A stretch of DNA of 64,000 nt, from the NCBI GenBank assembly GCA_036429605.1, contig JAVFKD010000016.1, forward strand, positions 3,534,001-3,598,000. The letters are read 5' to 3'. The notes beneath the pieces were generated by a model that did no database searches, was not told the DNA's origin, and saw nothing but the letters and a program-made list of their open reading frames with translations. Numbering within the stretch: position 1 is the stretch's first letter; each line of letters starts with the position of its first letter. Origin of the DNA: Cladobotryum mycophilum. Taxonomy: Eukaryota > Ascomycota > Sordariomycetes > Hypocreales > Hypocreaceae. Positions 23,412-33,825 of the stretch are shown here, piece by piece. The position numbers and the translations under genes were made by a program.

Positions 23412-24115
23412 TTCTGAAGCGCTGTCAAACAAAGCAGATACTGATGGCTGGATACATCGGCGTTCAGGTGGACGAAAGCGAAACAGGGAACTTACTGACA
23501 GGAGTCTGGCACCAGTCTCTCCTTCGGATAAACATCGCGTTAATGTTACTCGACACGCTACGTTATGCCTAGACCAACAGGTACCAAGCACTGCATGGTA
23601 CCAGTTAAGTCACAATGTTCTCTTGCAGCAGTACATTTGTGCTTTTTGTGAGAGGCTGGGGCGTCGGTCATAGCGCAATCCGTGCACGCTAGATTCATTT
23701 GAGGACGAATGTTACTCCGTAGTTTCGCTGGGTTGGTCTTAAGGTCCAATCGTCGTCATGGGTGAGAGACTACCCTGCTTGAACAAACGGCAGTTTGTGC
23801 GACACATCAAATCATGCCATTTTGGCGAAGTTAGTCAGCCAATGCTCCGAATTTGCATCAAAGTCAAATCCAGCATTCACAATATTTAATTTATAAGCAT
23901 ACGCATAGAAAGAGTTATACGTAAGACTTCACTTATTGAATGGATTTCTGATGTGACTTAAAGTATTTGGCGACCAAATCTTATTTCTCGTGTTATAGTA
24001 AAGTTTCCTCAAGATCAATGAGGTCCCTGAATAAAAGCAGGAAGTACACAGTAACCGATCTAACTAAAAGACTAACACCCATATAAATCCAACATCCGCC
24101 TGATCACAACAATAA
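23412..24115. other. Intergenic, no gene seen
   Basis: Upstream region of the APH-like gene and 3' flank of the Cys-rich gene. Small ORFs on the minus strand (23558-23749) have no gene character. Confidence 0.4.
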
Positions 24116-24694
24116 TCAAATGTCTTTCTCGACTTTGATGCCGTCCCCCTTCTGATGTTGTCTTTCGCCACCGTGCAAAGTGTTAACCATATACTCAGGT
24201 GCTGGTTCATACGCAGCTTTATAGTAATCTAGTTCTTCACCACTTTTGCAGTTAAGACACCAGGGCACTTCACAGTGCGCACTACCACCCTCAAAATAAT
24301 AGTCGTTACAATCCCGATGTTCTTTACACCGCCAAACCTCATCTCTTATTCTAACATCTCCACAGTTTTTGCAATGAATAAGATAGTTAAATGCCTCGCA
24401 GCCACAGGTCGCATGAGGCGTTGGCGCTTGGGATCGTTTCGCCACAGGAGAAGATGTTAAAGACTGCAAGCCATTGTGTGCGACTCGCAATATATCAATC
24501 CCTTTCTGTAAGTTATCGGTTGGGTTGTTTGATGCATTTATCGTGCTCTTTAAAACAATGACCGAACCTGTCAAAGCAGAGGTCGCAGCTTGTAGGGCCT
24601 CATTCTCCTCCGTGATTTGGGACGCTGTTGTAGAGGAGTCTGGGAATCTGCGTTTTATGCCATGGTGGTCATTGGCAACAGACATATCTGGCAT
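24116..24694 (-). CDS. Cys/His-rich (zinc-ribbon-like) protein, 192 aa
   Basis: Residues 1-95 are polar helix. Residues 98-165 carry a dense set of metal-ligand candidates: CGCEAF, HCKNCGD, WRCKEHRDCNDYYF, HCEVPWCLNCKSGEE. This looks like paired zinc ribbons, the sort found in fungal RING-like and ubiquitin-related small proteins, but I do not recognise a named domain. A decayed second copy lies at 19090-19290. A hAT transposon sits directly upstream; the TSD begins one base before the ATG, so the native promoter is now 3.2 kb away. Expression is probably altered or lost. Confidence 0.6.
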   Translation of the reverse strand: MPDMSVANDHHGIKRRFPDSSTTASQITEENEALQAATSALTGSVIVLKSTINASNNPTDNLQKGIDILRVAHNGLQSLTSSPVAKRSQAPTPHATCGCEAFNYLIHCKNCGDVRIRDEVWRCKEHRDCNDYYFEGGSAHCEVPWCLNCKSGEELDYYKAAYEPAPEYMVNTLHGGERQHQKGDGIKVEKDI

Positions 24695-24967
24695 ACTGAG
24701 AGCAGTGAAGCAATCCGATCAAACAAATCAAATCCGGGCCCTGGATTTGCGTATTTGAAGCTTTGGTGATAGTATGTTTGTTTGTTTGCTCGATTTGATG
24801 GTATTTGAATTGTCTCAGGGTTGTAAAATGAAACTATCGTGAAGCTATTTATATATTATTTTCTAAGCATTGCTATGGGCTCTTTTCTTCGTTATCCACA
24901 CCGTTTTCTTACCTTCGATCGCCGGTTTTCTTGTTGATTCGTGATCACCTCATTTACTAATAGTTTA

Positions 24968-27458
24968 TCAAGAGAGAGTAACGCCTCCTAAGGATACTGC
25001 GCCCTGCCGTATCCAGCTCTTCATGCATTCCAATTGCTCAAGGGTTCCTGATTTCATCAAGAGCCTCTGTGACGAGAGTGTTAGCTTGGCTTGACTGAAA
25101 GTTCTCTCGCATTCAGCTGCCATTGCGGGAATAGCAAGAAGGTCTAATGCAAGCTGACTAAGTGTTGGAAATAAGGTTTGCTGTGATATCCACCATTGTA
25201 CAGGATCATCAACTTCTCGCGGTTGAGGTAGTTGGAGATATCGCTCAAGCTCGGAGATTTGATCAGGCTCCTTTGGCGTTGTGTTCGTCATCTACTGGTG
25301 GAACCTGGAGGGCTCCTTTCGTGATAAAAACATAGGCTGAGGAACCGGGGGGTTGGAGGTTGATCAATAACAAAGAGGTTATCGTGTTGACGATACCACT
25401 GCTCCCAATAGCGTTCCAAACCCTCAATAGCATTATCAAACCAAATCGCTTGATCAGGATCATTCCACCGCTTCTTAAGCCATCGGAAATTATATTGTGG
25501 ATGTAGTATCACAGAAGCAGCGAAAAGGGGCGAGTCCCCAAGCTTTGTATAGTAATTGTTTAATTTCTTCCACGCATTTGTAATTGATAGCCGAAGATAG
25601 GCTTTGGAGTCAGCTTGAAGCCCTTGAAGTCGCCTGAATTGATCTTGCCGCTCGTCGGATTGGTATTCGGCTCGTATGTGCTGGGGGAGACTCTGCCACG
25701 AGGCCATCGGAAGCGACTGTGATCTTGGTGTATTTTGCTGTGATAATTGCCTTTGAGAACGTGTTGATGCCCTCTTTGTCACTAACGGCATTTGGCTTGA
25801 AGTCTGTTCAATTTGCTCGTCAGTTGGGCTATCAAAAAATGCCTTCCAAAACTCAAGATCATCAAGAAGATACTCAATGCCGGTCAGGACTTCCCAAAGC
25901 TGGCCAAATCCGCCGGCCTTGGCGCGGCTTTGACACTGCATTGTCTGCTCATAAAGAGGCTCGAGGATCGCCTTGACCTCTGTGAGAAGCCGCCAATCCT
26001 CAATTATGAGAACATCTTCATTTGGAATTCGATTCGATGGATCAGGCTCGAGCTGGCTTCCATGGATGAAGGCTTGGATGTGTGCCTGCTTTTTAATAGC
26101 ACGATCAAGCATTAGATAAGTCGAATTCCATCGTGTATCGTTGTTCATAATAACCTCAAGCTCTTTATCCGATTCCTCGAAGAGTACAAAGTCCTCTGTA
26201 TTAAGCTCGTGGGCGCTGTGTTGGAAGCGTTCACTTCGCTGTGGAGAGCTTCGAATAAACTTCACAATGTTCCGAAGCTTTCCAATTGGCCCCCTCCTTC
26301 TCCAATGCCTAAGATCTTTATCAATATCCTTAAGAGCCTCATAATGCTGTGATTCTTGCTCAAAGGTCTCACTATCCTCTCCATAAAGAAAAGCCCGACC
26401 AACTAGGTTAAGAATATGACCAAAGCATCGCATTCGACGGTCAGAAGCATCTGAGGGCATCATCATAGGGTTCAGAAGCTGGAAGAGATGTTGTATACAG
26501 GTATCATTATTTGTGGCATTATCACAGATAATAGTACCAACGCGATCTTCAATATCCCAATCTTGGATGACTTTATGGAGTGTTGATGCGATATTATTGC
26601 CGGTATGAGCCCCATACTGTTGCCGGAGGGCAAGAAGGCGATGTTGATGTATTCCATTAGGGTCTGTGAAGTGTGCAACAATGCCATTTATTGCAAGTCT
26701 ATTTGGCGAGGTCCAGAGGTCAAAGCCAAGATGCACCTTCGTCAGGGCATTCTGAAGCTCATCACGAATAATTTTCTTATTGTCATTGAAGATAGTATCT
26801 AGCATTTGACGTTGGTTTGTTCTATTCAATGATAACCCAGAAAAAAGCTGCATATTAAGATCCATCATCAAGCTGCGGATAAAAGGATCGTCAAATGTAT
26901 TGAACGCTTCATTGGAGTTGATGATATAACCAAGGGCTAGCTCATGAAGCTTATGGACTTGGTTCTTTGGAAAAACCGTAGATATTCGAGTTCGTTTCGG
27001 GGAGGCTGATCATCGGTATCAGAGCTTGTAGTCGAGCCGCCGGATAGAGATCGATAGATTCGATGAGCCCGTTGAAGATGCTCTTTTGCAGAAGTCGTAG
27101 CTGATGCCTTAAAGGGCTTAGAATGACCCATATGATCACATCGTCGGCAGACCCAGAAAGCATCGCCTAAGAGATAAGGTTAACTAAATAAAAACGCGAT
27201 AAAAGAGAGCTTACCATATTGATCTAAAGGCGTAATTTCCCGTATAAAGATCCCTTCATTTACGATCCAGCTGGTCCGGCCTCGTGAGCCTTTCTTGCTC
27301 ATCAAATCGTCGTTCACGTATCGTTTTCCCTTCCAAGTGGCGACCAGCATGTTATTGAAGGTCTCGCAAGCTCGAGGGTTATCTTGGGAGGGCGGTATTA
27401 GCTGCTGGATAATGCCGCGAGGGCGCGATGCATTAAAAACCGTGAGACTCATCGTCAA
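24968..27458 (-). pseudogene. hAT transposase, frame-broken
   Basis: Exon 1 (27458-27215) and exon 2 are joined by a 48-bp intron (27167-27214), building a BED zinc finger (WVCRRCDHMGHS, then KEHLQRAH). The main frame (26871-25288) has the RNase H-like core: GFDLWTSPNRLAINGIVAHF, IICDNATNNDTC, RMRCFGHILNLVGRAF. The C-terminal dimerisation (hATC) piece (25291-24968) has DDPVQWW, LALDLLAIPAMAAECERTFSQAKL. Frame changes lie near 26940 (after RFFQRT, before the HKLHELALGY frame) and around 25270-25340. The enzyme would bind the TIRs and excise the element; here at least two breaks prevent a full protein unless they are sequence errors. Confidence 0.88.
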
Positions 27459-27605
27459 GGCCAGGGTAAGGTGGTTAAGGCTGTGATGTTGTAATTGTGG
27501 TGTTGATCATAAGAGGCATCACGAACGCGATGTGATAAAAACGCGAAAAAGAATAGTATGAGCTTAAACCTTATTGCCCAAAAAAAGGTAACTAACCAAT
27601 CAAAA

Positions 27606-27680
27606 GCCCGTATAGTCTAATGGTATCGTAATTAGTCATAATAGCTAAAAGGTTGTAGGTTTAAATCCCAAGTTTATCCA
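27606..27680 (+). other. tRNA-like relic inside the hAT element
   Basis: 75 bp with a good A-box (TAGTCTAATGG, 27613-27623) and B-box (GGTTTAAATCC, 27658-27668) at tRNA spacing. A possible 5-bp anticodon stem TTAGT/GCTAA is present. Acceptor and T stems do not pair well and position 33 is not T. It may be a decayed tRNA or SINE head, or a Pol III-like chance match. Not a working tRNA. Confidence 0.4.
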
Positions 27681-27918
27681 CCCAAATTCTATCATTTTGT
27701 ACTAAAAATAGCTACGGAAAGGATATATTCCGAGACATTCTACCTACCCTAAATTTGATAAATATATCAAATATTCAGCCTTGAACAATTACTTATTTGG
27801 GACTGTGAATAGCTTTAAATTATTTGTTTGTTTGGTTGTTTGTTTATTATGTTTGATCGGATTGCTTCACTGACTGAGAGTAGTGGGTTGATCAGTGCAA
27901 TCAGCTTGGCGGATCTGT

Positions 27919-28077
27919 TTATTGTCTAATAGATATTAGCATAAAGCCACCAGAGACCGCAATATTATACATGCCTTGAGTCTTTTGCGAGCCAGGAATA
28001 TCATCCCCAGGATGACAAGAGCAGCTGCAGTCATTGCTGCAGCTACCACAGGAACAGCTGTCATCGTTATCAGCCAT
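27919..28077 (-). CDS. Metallothionein-like small Cys-rich ORF, 52 aa
   Basis: From the Met at 28077 the frame gives MADNDDSCSCGSCSNDCSCSC near the start, six Cys in CxC/CxxC spacing within 14 residues. This is the pattern of fungal copper metallothioneins (Neurospora type). The C-terminal 30 residues (ending MLISIRQ) lack Cys and may be read-through of an intron or an unrelated tail. It stops 39 bp outside the hAT element. If real, it would bind Cu/Zn in the cytosol. A longer start at 28122 is possible. Confidence 0.4.
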   Translation of the reverse strand: MADNDDSCSCGSCSNDCSCSCHPGDDIPGSQKTQGMYNIAVSGGFMLISIRQ

Positions 28078-28503
28078 GGTTGTAATAGGGAAGGTAGGAA
28101 CGGTAGCCGTCATTAATGTCAAGGTATGCTGAGCTTCGAGGAGAGAGAAATCATATTGTTTGCGAGGAGAGAGTGGTGAATTTATAATGAATTATCCTAC
28201 GAGCCACTGAGCCATGTTAGTATGATCTTAAGATTTCCAGGACATTGTCTGATATCGGGATGTATTAAGCTAGCAAGGGGGTTTCATCACGATTGAACCT
28301 TGCAAATACTGTGGCGAGCCGTGTGTGCTAATAGATGCACTACATTCGTCCATATCAGACCATTTCGTAAAACAGGCCGAGAGCGGATCGGAAGATTCCA
28401 TGGTTAGGTAGGAGCGGCTAAGTGAGACGTGAGATCGCATGCAGAAGGTTTTTAAAAGGACGACAGGGATACGTAAGAGTGGTTTGAGAATAAAGAGCGT
28501 TGG
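28078..28503. other. Intergenic, upstream of small ORFs
   Basis: GA-rich stretch at 28130-28180 before the metallothionein-like ORF. A minus-strand ORF (28270-28509) is not convincing. Confidence 0.35.
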
Positions 28504-28791
28504 ATGCAAAGCCTCGTACCAAGCCTAAGAACGGTGAAGAAAAATGCAAGCGGCGTACCTATTGTTAACCTTCCTGCTTTTCTATATTTTTTAGATGCTT
28601 GCTATTCGAATTCTGAAGGAGAGCCTGGGTCTCATTGCATTATCTTAGACCGCTATGCTGTGTTCATAGAGCGTCTTGGCGGAAAGAACAGAAGATACCG
28701 AGCGGATGACTGGCCTGAATCAGCATTGACCACTTGGCATGATATTTTGGGGCTTATCGTGCCCCGCCATCCACAACATGCAGTCATGTGA
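28504..28791 (+). CDS. Small hypothetical, 95 aa
   Basis: A single frame with LPAFLYFLDACYSNSEGE and a basic segment (LGGKNRRYRADDWP). No domain recognised. It shares a short RLGGK motif with the next gene's C-terminus, which may be chance. Opposite-strand ORFs overlap, so coding status is uncertain. Confidence 0.3.
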   Translation: MQSLVPSLRTVKKNASGVPIVNLPAFLYFLDACYSNSEGEPGSHCIILDRYAVFIERLGGKNRRYRADDWPESALTTWHDILGLIVPRHPQHAVM

Positions 28792-28958
28792 TCGATCAAT
28801 GATATCAGGCACCAACCCCGCTGTCTCTCTCCAAGAATCATAGGCGAAACGAAAAAAATCAATGGACAAGAGAATATAACCCGCATGCTCTCCTTCGATA
28901 AAATACAATACCATCACTTCCATATTACGTCTTTCTATTCTACGGTCTATTTTCCCAA

Positions 28959-29461
28959 ATGAGCAATACAGTCAAGGAGCAAATATTTGAGCTAGAACTC
29001 AACTCTACAGAACAAAAAGCTGTACAGGGTTTATACAAGTGGCTCGTGGCAAATCCAAATGCAGAATGGATACAAGCTAAATCTAATGATGAACGCTGTC
29101 TGCACGACGATGTGACCAAAATCACAGAACTTCTGAGATTAGAGTCTCCGACGGTATGCTATCTTCTTCAAGATATACGAAGGGGTGGTGGTATCTTGTT
29201 TGCTAATAGTCACAGTATATTCAGGGTATCATGACACGAGTTTCAGGGCCTTTGTCTATTAGTTATGCATGTGACATACTGCCAGTGTATCCCACTGATG
29301 GCTGTAGTATTCATGATGGAGAATTCTCATATGCAATTAAGTATGGGAAGAAATTACATATGCCGAAGATATTCAGGGAGGTTAAGCTACATGTCAAAAA
29401 GGACAATCCATTGTATTTATTCTGGCTAGTGAATAGAATAGATCGTTTGGGGGGAAAATAA
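28959..29461 (+). CDS. Two-exon orphan protein, 146 aa
   Basis: Exon 1 (28959-29153, 65 codons) begins MSNTVKEQIFELELNSTEQK and ends LLRLESPT. A 62-bp intron (29154-29215: donor GTATGC, branch GCTAAT, acceptor CACAG) joins in phase 0 to exon 2 (29216-29461). Exon 2 carries a beta-rich domain with Gly/Cys and ends LFWLVNRIDRLGGK. Both phases close exactly. No signal peptide; no family recognised. The clean intron supports a real, expressed gene. Confidence 0.55.
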
Positions 29462-29707
29462 TACAATATACTTGTTATGGACCATGTTTTTTTTTGAAGG
29501 GTTCCTGGGCATAATAAGCAAGTCCAAGACTGACTGTAAAAATCTACAGTCGGCTGGCCAAGATAAATTCCACGTGACATACCACCTGACTTGTTCAGAC
29601 CTTGCCTCGACGATGCTATACTCGCTTGTCTATTACTTAGGACAAAATGATAGGAAGGCTATCTAAGCTAAGAGGTATTGCAAGTGAATGTTAACTACTC
29701 AACCCAC

Positions 29708-31580
29708 CTATAGCTGGTTCTGATTAGTGAATACTTGGTAGTTTGTTGCCTCAAGACCACCCCAGTTCGGTTGGACTGTATCTGGATTGAAAGTGGCCAT
29801 ATCAGCGCCTCCACTGTAGCCTGTTGCCTCAAGACCACCGCTCCAGTTCGGTTGGACTGTATCTGGATCGAAAGTGGCCATATCAGCGCCTCCACTGTAG
29901 CCTGTTGCCTCAAGACCACCGCTCCAGTTTGGTTGGACTGTATCTGGATCGAAAGTGGCCATATCAGCGCCTCCACTGTAGCCTGTTGCCTCAAGACCAC
30001 CGCTCCAGTTCGGTTGGACTGTATCTGGATCGAAAGTGGCCATATCAGCGCCTCCATTGTAGTCTGTTGCCTCAAGTCTCCCATCCCAGTCTGATGGCAT
30101 TGTATTTAGATCGACAATATTCACCTCGCTGTTCACTTGTCTGGTCACTGAAGCGGCAGTTGCTAAGGTATCAAGGGCGCTATGGTCTGTTGCGCCAAAC
30201 TCATTGCAGTCGCCATGTTGAAATCCTTGCGCGAGCGAGAGCGAATGCCCTACGTCGGCACCCTGTGGTTTTGCGATTTGGTGTAGTGGGCCCGATATGG
30301 ATGACGCGCTTTCTAGGGGTAAAGATTGGAGAATATGGTTTGATGCGAGCGTGCGTGGGCGTTTATGCCCTGGTGTAACACCGCTCTGTGAAGTACATCG
30401 TCGTTTTCGCTGGAATTTATTGACGCTTGGGTGTTCAAGGGCGAAAAAGCCCTCAGTCCATATCAGGGTATCGCGAAAACCAAGAAGAGTCGCCGCTGTT
30501 GCACGGGCCCCGGAGCTCTCTGACCATGTGTTAATCTTCTCCTTCACTTTTTCTGCCCAAAAGTGAAACCGTTGCCGGGCATGACCGCTGGAAGTATCCC
30601 ATCTTGAATGTATCATTAGCGTGAAGTATCAATCACGCAACAGGGGCTTCTTACATTGTATCTTCGATACAAACGTCAAACATAGGCCCATAATCGATAT
30701 CAACGCTAAGCAATTGATCAAGATTGAGCTTGAACAATGCCTTAGTGTCGGTGTGGTTGCTGCCGTGTTGAACTTGATAGCAGAACAACATACGTTTTCT
30801 TCCACCGATGATGATTTTTTTGTAACGTGGTATGTCTTTCGTTGGAACACCGTGCTCTATTAGAACTTCTCCTATACTGGCATCTGTGAACCGCTGCATG
30901 TCTCGTGAGCGTGCGACGCGACGATAGGCCAAAAGACTCATAAATCTGTAATGCAGCTTCCCTATAGTAAGATCACGTAGTTTGTTAGAGGTATCCTTAA
31001 GAAAGGTATGTAAGCTCTGTCGCTCCAAGCCCTGCCGAGACTCCGAAGAGTACTCCCAAAATGACGTAGGATCATGCAGCCATTGTGGAAACTGTGAAGA
31101 GATGTTCTCAAAGCCCGTTGGAGTTGCGGCATGCTCTGAGATCGTGGTGTTCTCTGGAGTCGCGGCATGCTCTGAGATCGTGGTATTATCTAGAGTCGTG
31201 GTATTATCTGGAGTCGCGGCATGCTCTGAGATCGTGGTATTATCTAGAGTCGTGGTATTATCTGGAGTCGCGGCATGCTCTGAGATCGTGGTATTATCTG
31301 GAGTCGCAGCGCTCTCTGGAATCGTGGCCTGATTTGAAGTTGCAATGTTCTCCGTCGTTGCTATGCTCGAGATATTTTTGATCCATCGGATCTCTTGAGG
31401 CACATCATCGAGAGACTTAGTCTTGATTGCAAAAAGGCTGATTAAACGAAAGAAAAATACAAGAGCGCCGTCATATCCCAGAAATGTCATAAAAATATCA
31501 TCTGACTCTGAAGAATGACGCTCAAAGTATTCCATCACTTCCCCAAATCTAAGAAGTATATCTTGACCTGTCATAGTCAC
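29708..31580 (-). CDS. 606-aa orphan with two tandem-repeat regions
   Basis: Two open frames become one gene when a 52-bp intron is removed (30603-30654: donor GTAAGA, acceptor TTCAAG, phase 2). Exon 1 is 31580-30655, exon 2 is 30602-29708. Residues 1-75 are hydrophobic helix (FFFRLISLFAI). Residues about 80-150 are a Thr/Asn-rich repeat (ATPDNTTTLDNTTISEHA unit). Residues 160-310 form a globular helical domain. A basic stretch follows. The last 120 residues are 27-aa repeats (GGADMATFDPDTVQPNW core, about four copies). No known domain. Repeat-rich orphans can be surface, prion-like or self/non-self proteins, but nothing here proves that. The repeats are near-identical, so copy number probably varies among strains. 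Confidence 0.6.
29742..30085. repeat. 81-bp coding minisatellite (27-aa unit)
   Basis: About four copies; the GTTGCCTCAAG core recurs at 29823, 29904, 29985 and 30066, exactly 81 bp apart. Copies differ at a few bases; the copy nearest 29745 has lost 3 bp, keeping frame. Confidence 0.9.
31130..31335. repeat. 54-bp coding repeat (Thr/Asn-rich)
   Basis: Units combining GTCGCGGCATGCTCTGAGATC and TCGTGGTATTATCT(A/G)GAG modules; two full 54-bp copies plus partials. The frame is kept throughout. Confidence 0.85.
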
Positions 31581-31704
31581 GAACAGACGTGGGAAAGATG
31601 GTTAAGGAAGAAAAGAATGCCGCGGGCTGGCAGCACAGCTCCTTCCCATCCATCCGTCGAGAACGGCACATAACCAACGTCTGGTCATGAGGTCGAAGCA
31701 AATG

Positions 31705-31786
31705 GGATCCACAAGGCTAGTCCTAATTTCTGTAGAAGCGTCTGTACAGACGCTTCTACAGAAATTAGGACTAGCCTTGTGGATCC
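31705..31786. repeat. Perfect 82-bp palindrome, no spacer
   Basis: Two 41-bp arms meet at 31745/31746 with no loop; all 41 pairs checked by eye match. The ends are GGATCC; the centre is CGTCTGTACAGACG. It lies 125 bp upstream of the 606-aa orphan (minus strand) and 440 bp before the next + strand gene. Perfect zero-spacer palindromes are unstable in vivo and in cloning. It may be a recent insertion, a snap-back or hairpin element, or an assembly fold-back artefact. Confidence 0.97.
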
Positions 31787-32228
31787 GTCTTAACTCTACT
31801 CCACTTAGGTTTCAATCTAACATGGCCTTGTGCGCGGAGTGTCTTTCAAAGGGTGGAACATGTAATCCGAACACGCACACTCAGATTTTCTAGAATTCTT
31901 GTTCAGGTCAAATGTTCCACCCCTTGCTTTTCCCCTGGAACAGCGTAAGGGGTGTCCAAAGGGAACGTAGTTTCCGGTGGAACATCCGAACTGGGTCATA
32001 ACGAGAACTAACTACAACGGCCGGTGGGAGTTGTATTGTTTAATTGATTCTATAATGACTGTCGTTGAGATACTTGCTGTTATGTAGTTTAAGTACATAT
32101 GAGTTGAAAGCCCAGCCGCGAGCCATCTTGGTCGCCTCACTTTCCTTTGATTGCGGTCTGTCTTGGTCGCCTCATTTTTACACCGAAACTCACACCTTAC
32201 TGGTCACTCAGACTCACCGCTCCCCAAT

Positions 32229-33142
32229 ATGCATCATGCAATCACTCTTAGTGAAGTCATTGAGACAGGGATTGTATTTCCTATAATCCTAGCCATCCTT
32301 ATCACCAATCTCTACGTCCAGCACAATCGACCCGTCCCGCGCGACCAAACCCTCCGCTCCAATCGATTTATCAAGTTTAATCGAACTCTTGGGCTTGTTC
32401 TGGGCTGCTGCTTCCTTCCTCTCTATATTGCATTTGGCGCTCTCTTTTTGGCCGCTGAAATGAGGTCTCTTCCCCATCATTTGGCTTATTCCTTCTCTAT
32501 GACATGGAGAGGTCTAACTCTACAAGCCATTCATAACATTGAGGTATGATTACATATTTGGCTTGGGTTTTCTGTGCTAATACAAAACAGATCATTAACA
32601 TAATCCTCCCACTTTATCAAGGGCGCTTTGACAGGACGGGACAATATTTCTTAGCCGCTACATTCGCTCTACAGACCGTCTTACTTGGAGTAGGAGTCTG
32701 GCAACTACACCAATCAGACACCCAGTCTTTATGGGCCGCACCAGGAATATTTCATCTCATTGGCTCCGTTGTGTGTCTAGAGATTTCAAGAAAGCTATAC
32801 TGGTTCAAGCGCGGTCAATTGGACATCGATTTCTCATTGCAGCGCTCTAAACACATAACCAGAGTGTTGACGTATGGAGTCGCCTTCTTCATAGCGTTCT
32901 TGGGTTCATGTCTCATTTTGACATTCTCCGAGCTTAGTAAGATTCGACAACCATTTGGGGGCCAGTGTGGTGTCTGTATACTTGTTCTTGTTTTCCAAAT
33001 GGTTTACGGGAAAAGGATCCCCCAGGAGGAAATAAACCTCGAAAGTAGAGCCGATTCGACTGAGAGTCTGGGGGAAAAAAGCCTCGGAAGTACAACTGAT
33101 TTTACACCAGAAGGGAAGACAGACATGTCTGAATGGGCTTAA
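32229..33142 (+). CDS. Multi-pass membrane protein, 288 aa
   Basis: Exon 1 (32229-32543) and exon 2 (32591-33142) are joined by a 47-bp intron (GTATGA...TACAAAACAG, branch TGCTAAT), phase 0. About seven hydrophobic segments: residues 12-30, 55-80, 95-115, 120-140, 150-170, 195-215, 228-245. The C-terminus is polar and Ser/Glu-rich (cytosolic tail). Topology resembles fungal 7-TM receptor-like proteins, but no diagnostic motif is seen. A start at 32151 would add 26 residues without a clear role; 32229 places TM1 near the N-terminus. Confidence 0.65.
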
Positions 33143-33825
33143 GTATAATATAAAATTATATCTGCGTTTATTTATTGTAGTAACACTATAATTCCAGCGC
33201 CACTGAATCACTTCCTGTGGGAGCGGTGGAGACCATGCTAGCAGTAGATAAAGATGGATATGTACCAGGCTCGTCCGGGGGACAATATTGTGGTATGAAA
33301 CGATGTAACAAGTGAGTATCATGGTTCATCCCCTATACCCCCTTTTCTGGAGCTCCAATGAACATCAGCATAACTTCCTCTAATGCCAGCCCTCCGCTAC
33401 GTTTCCACGCCTGCATCAAAAGATCTTCATCATAGCGCTTTGCGTCGGAAGTCGGCATCTTCTACTACTCGCAGCCGACGACACACCCCAACAACCATGG
33501 ACTTAACGACAATAACAACAACAAAATATCAGTGCAGTACCGTGTCTTGTGTACGTCCGGCACTGCGGAACCATTGAACCCCTGTAAAAACTGTTTAGTG
33601 GATAATCCTGCCACTGTCTCTCCTCCGCGAATACGGCTGGGAATTTCCTGCTGAGCTTGCAGATGGTTATTTCATGTTTTGCAGGCCAAAAGTTAAGATT
33701 GGCAAGCGAAATCTCTTTGTTCATGGACGCCGCACGCAATACACTTGATAGGAGCATTCTCTCAGAATAAAAGAGACGCAGCCGCCTCCTCAAGACCTGT
33801 AGATAAATTAAAACTGATCACCATC
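33143..33825. other. Intergenic, no gene seen
   Basis: Contains short ORFs on both strands without conserved character. Upstream Met codons of the next gene (33745) could extend it by 27 residues. Confidence 0.4.

Larger units (their letters stand above)
24703..27872 (-). mobile_element. hAT DNA transposon, complete ends
   Basis: Perfect 23-bp terminal inverted repeats begin CAGTGAAGCAATCCGATC (24703-24725 and, reversed, 27850-27872). The 8-bp sequence ACTGAGAG flanks both sides (24695-24702 and 27873-27880), the target duplication size of the hAT superfamily. Length 3170 bp. Subterminal DNA is rich in TTTGTTTG/CAAACAAA and has a palindrome CAAATCCGGGCCCTGGATTTG-like at 24728. The transposase inside is minus-strand and frame-broken, so this copy is probably not autonomous now, but ends and TSD are pristine, so insertion was recent. 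Confidence 0.93.

Noticed and set aside
28720..28923. 67-aa minus-strand ORF opposite the 28504 gene
   Set aside because: Reads protein-like at its start but has no partner exon and its start is only 36 bp from the opposite gene; left undecided.
29742..30085. CRISPR-like array
   Set aside because: Units are 81 bp without spacers, coding in frame, in a eukaryote.
29735..30378. Long + strand ORFs opposite the 81-bp repeats
   Set aside because: They are mirror frames of the minisatellite; the minus-strand gene has a matching intron and a second domain.
31817..31999. Small Cys-containing minus-strand ORF
   Set aside because: No signal peptide, overlaps the GTGGAACAT repeats, no conserved pattern.
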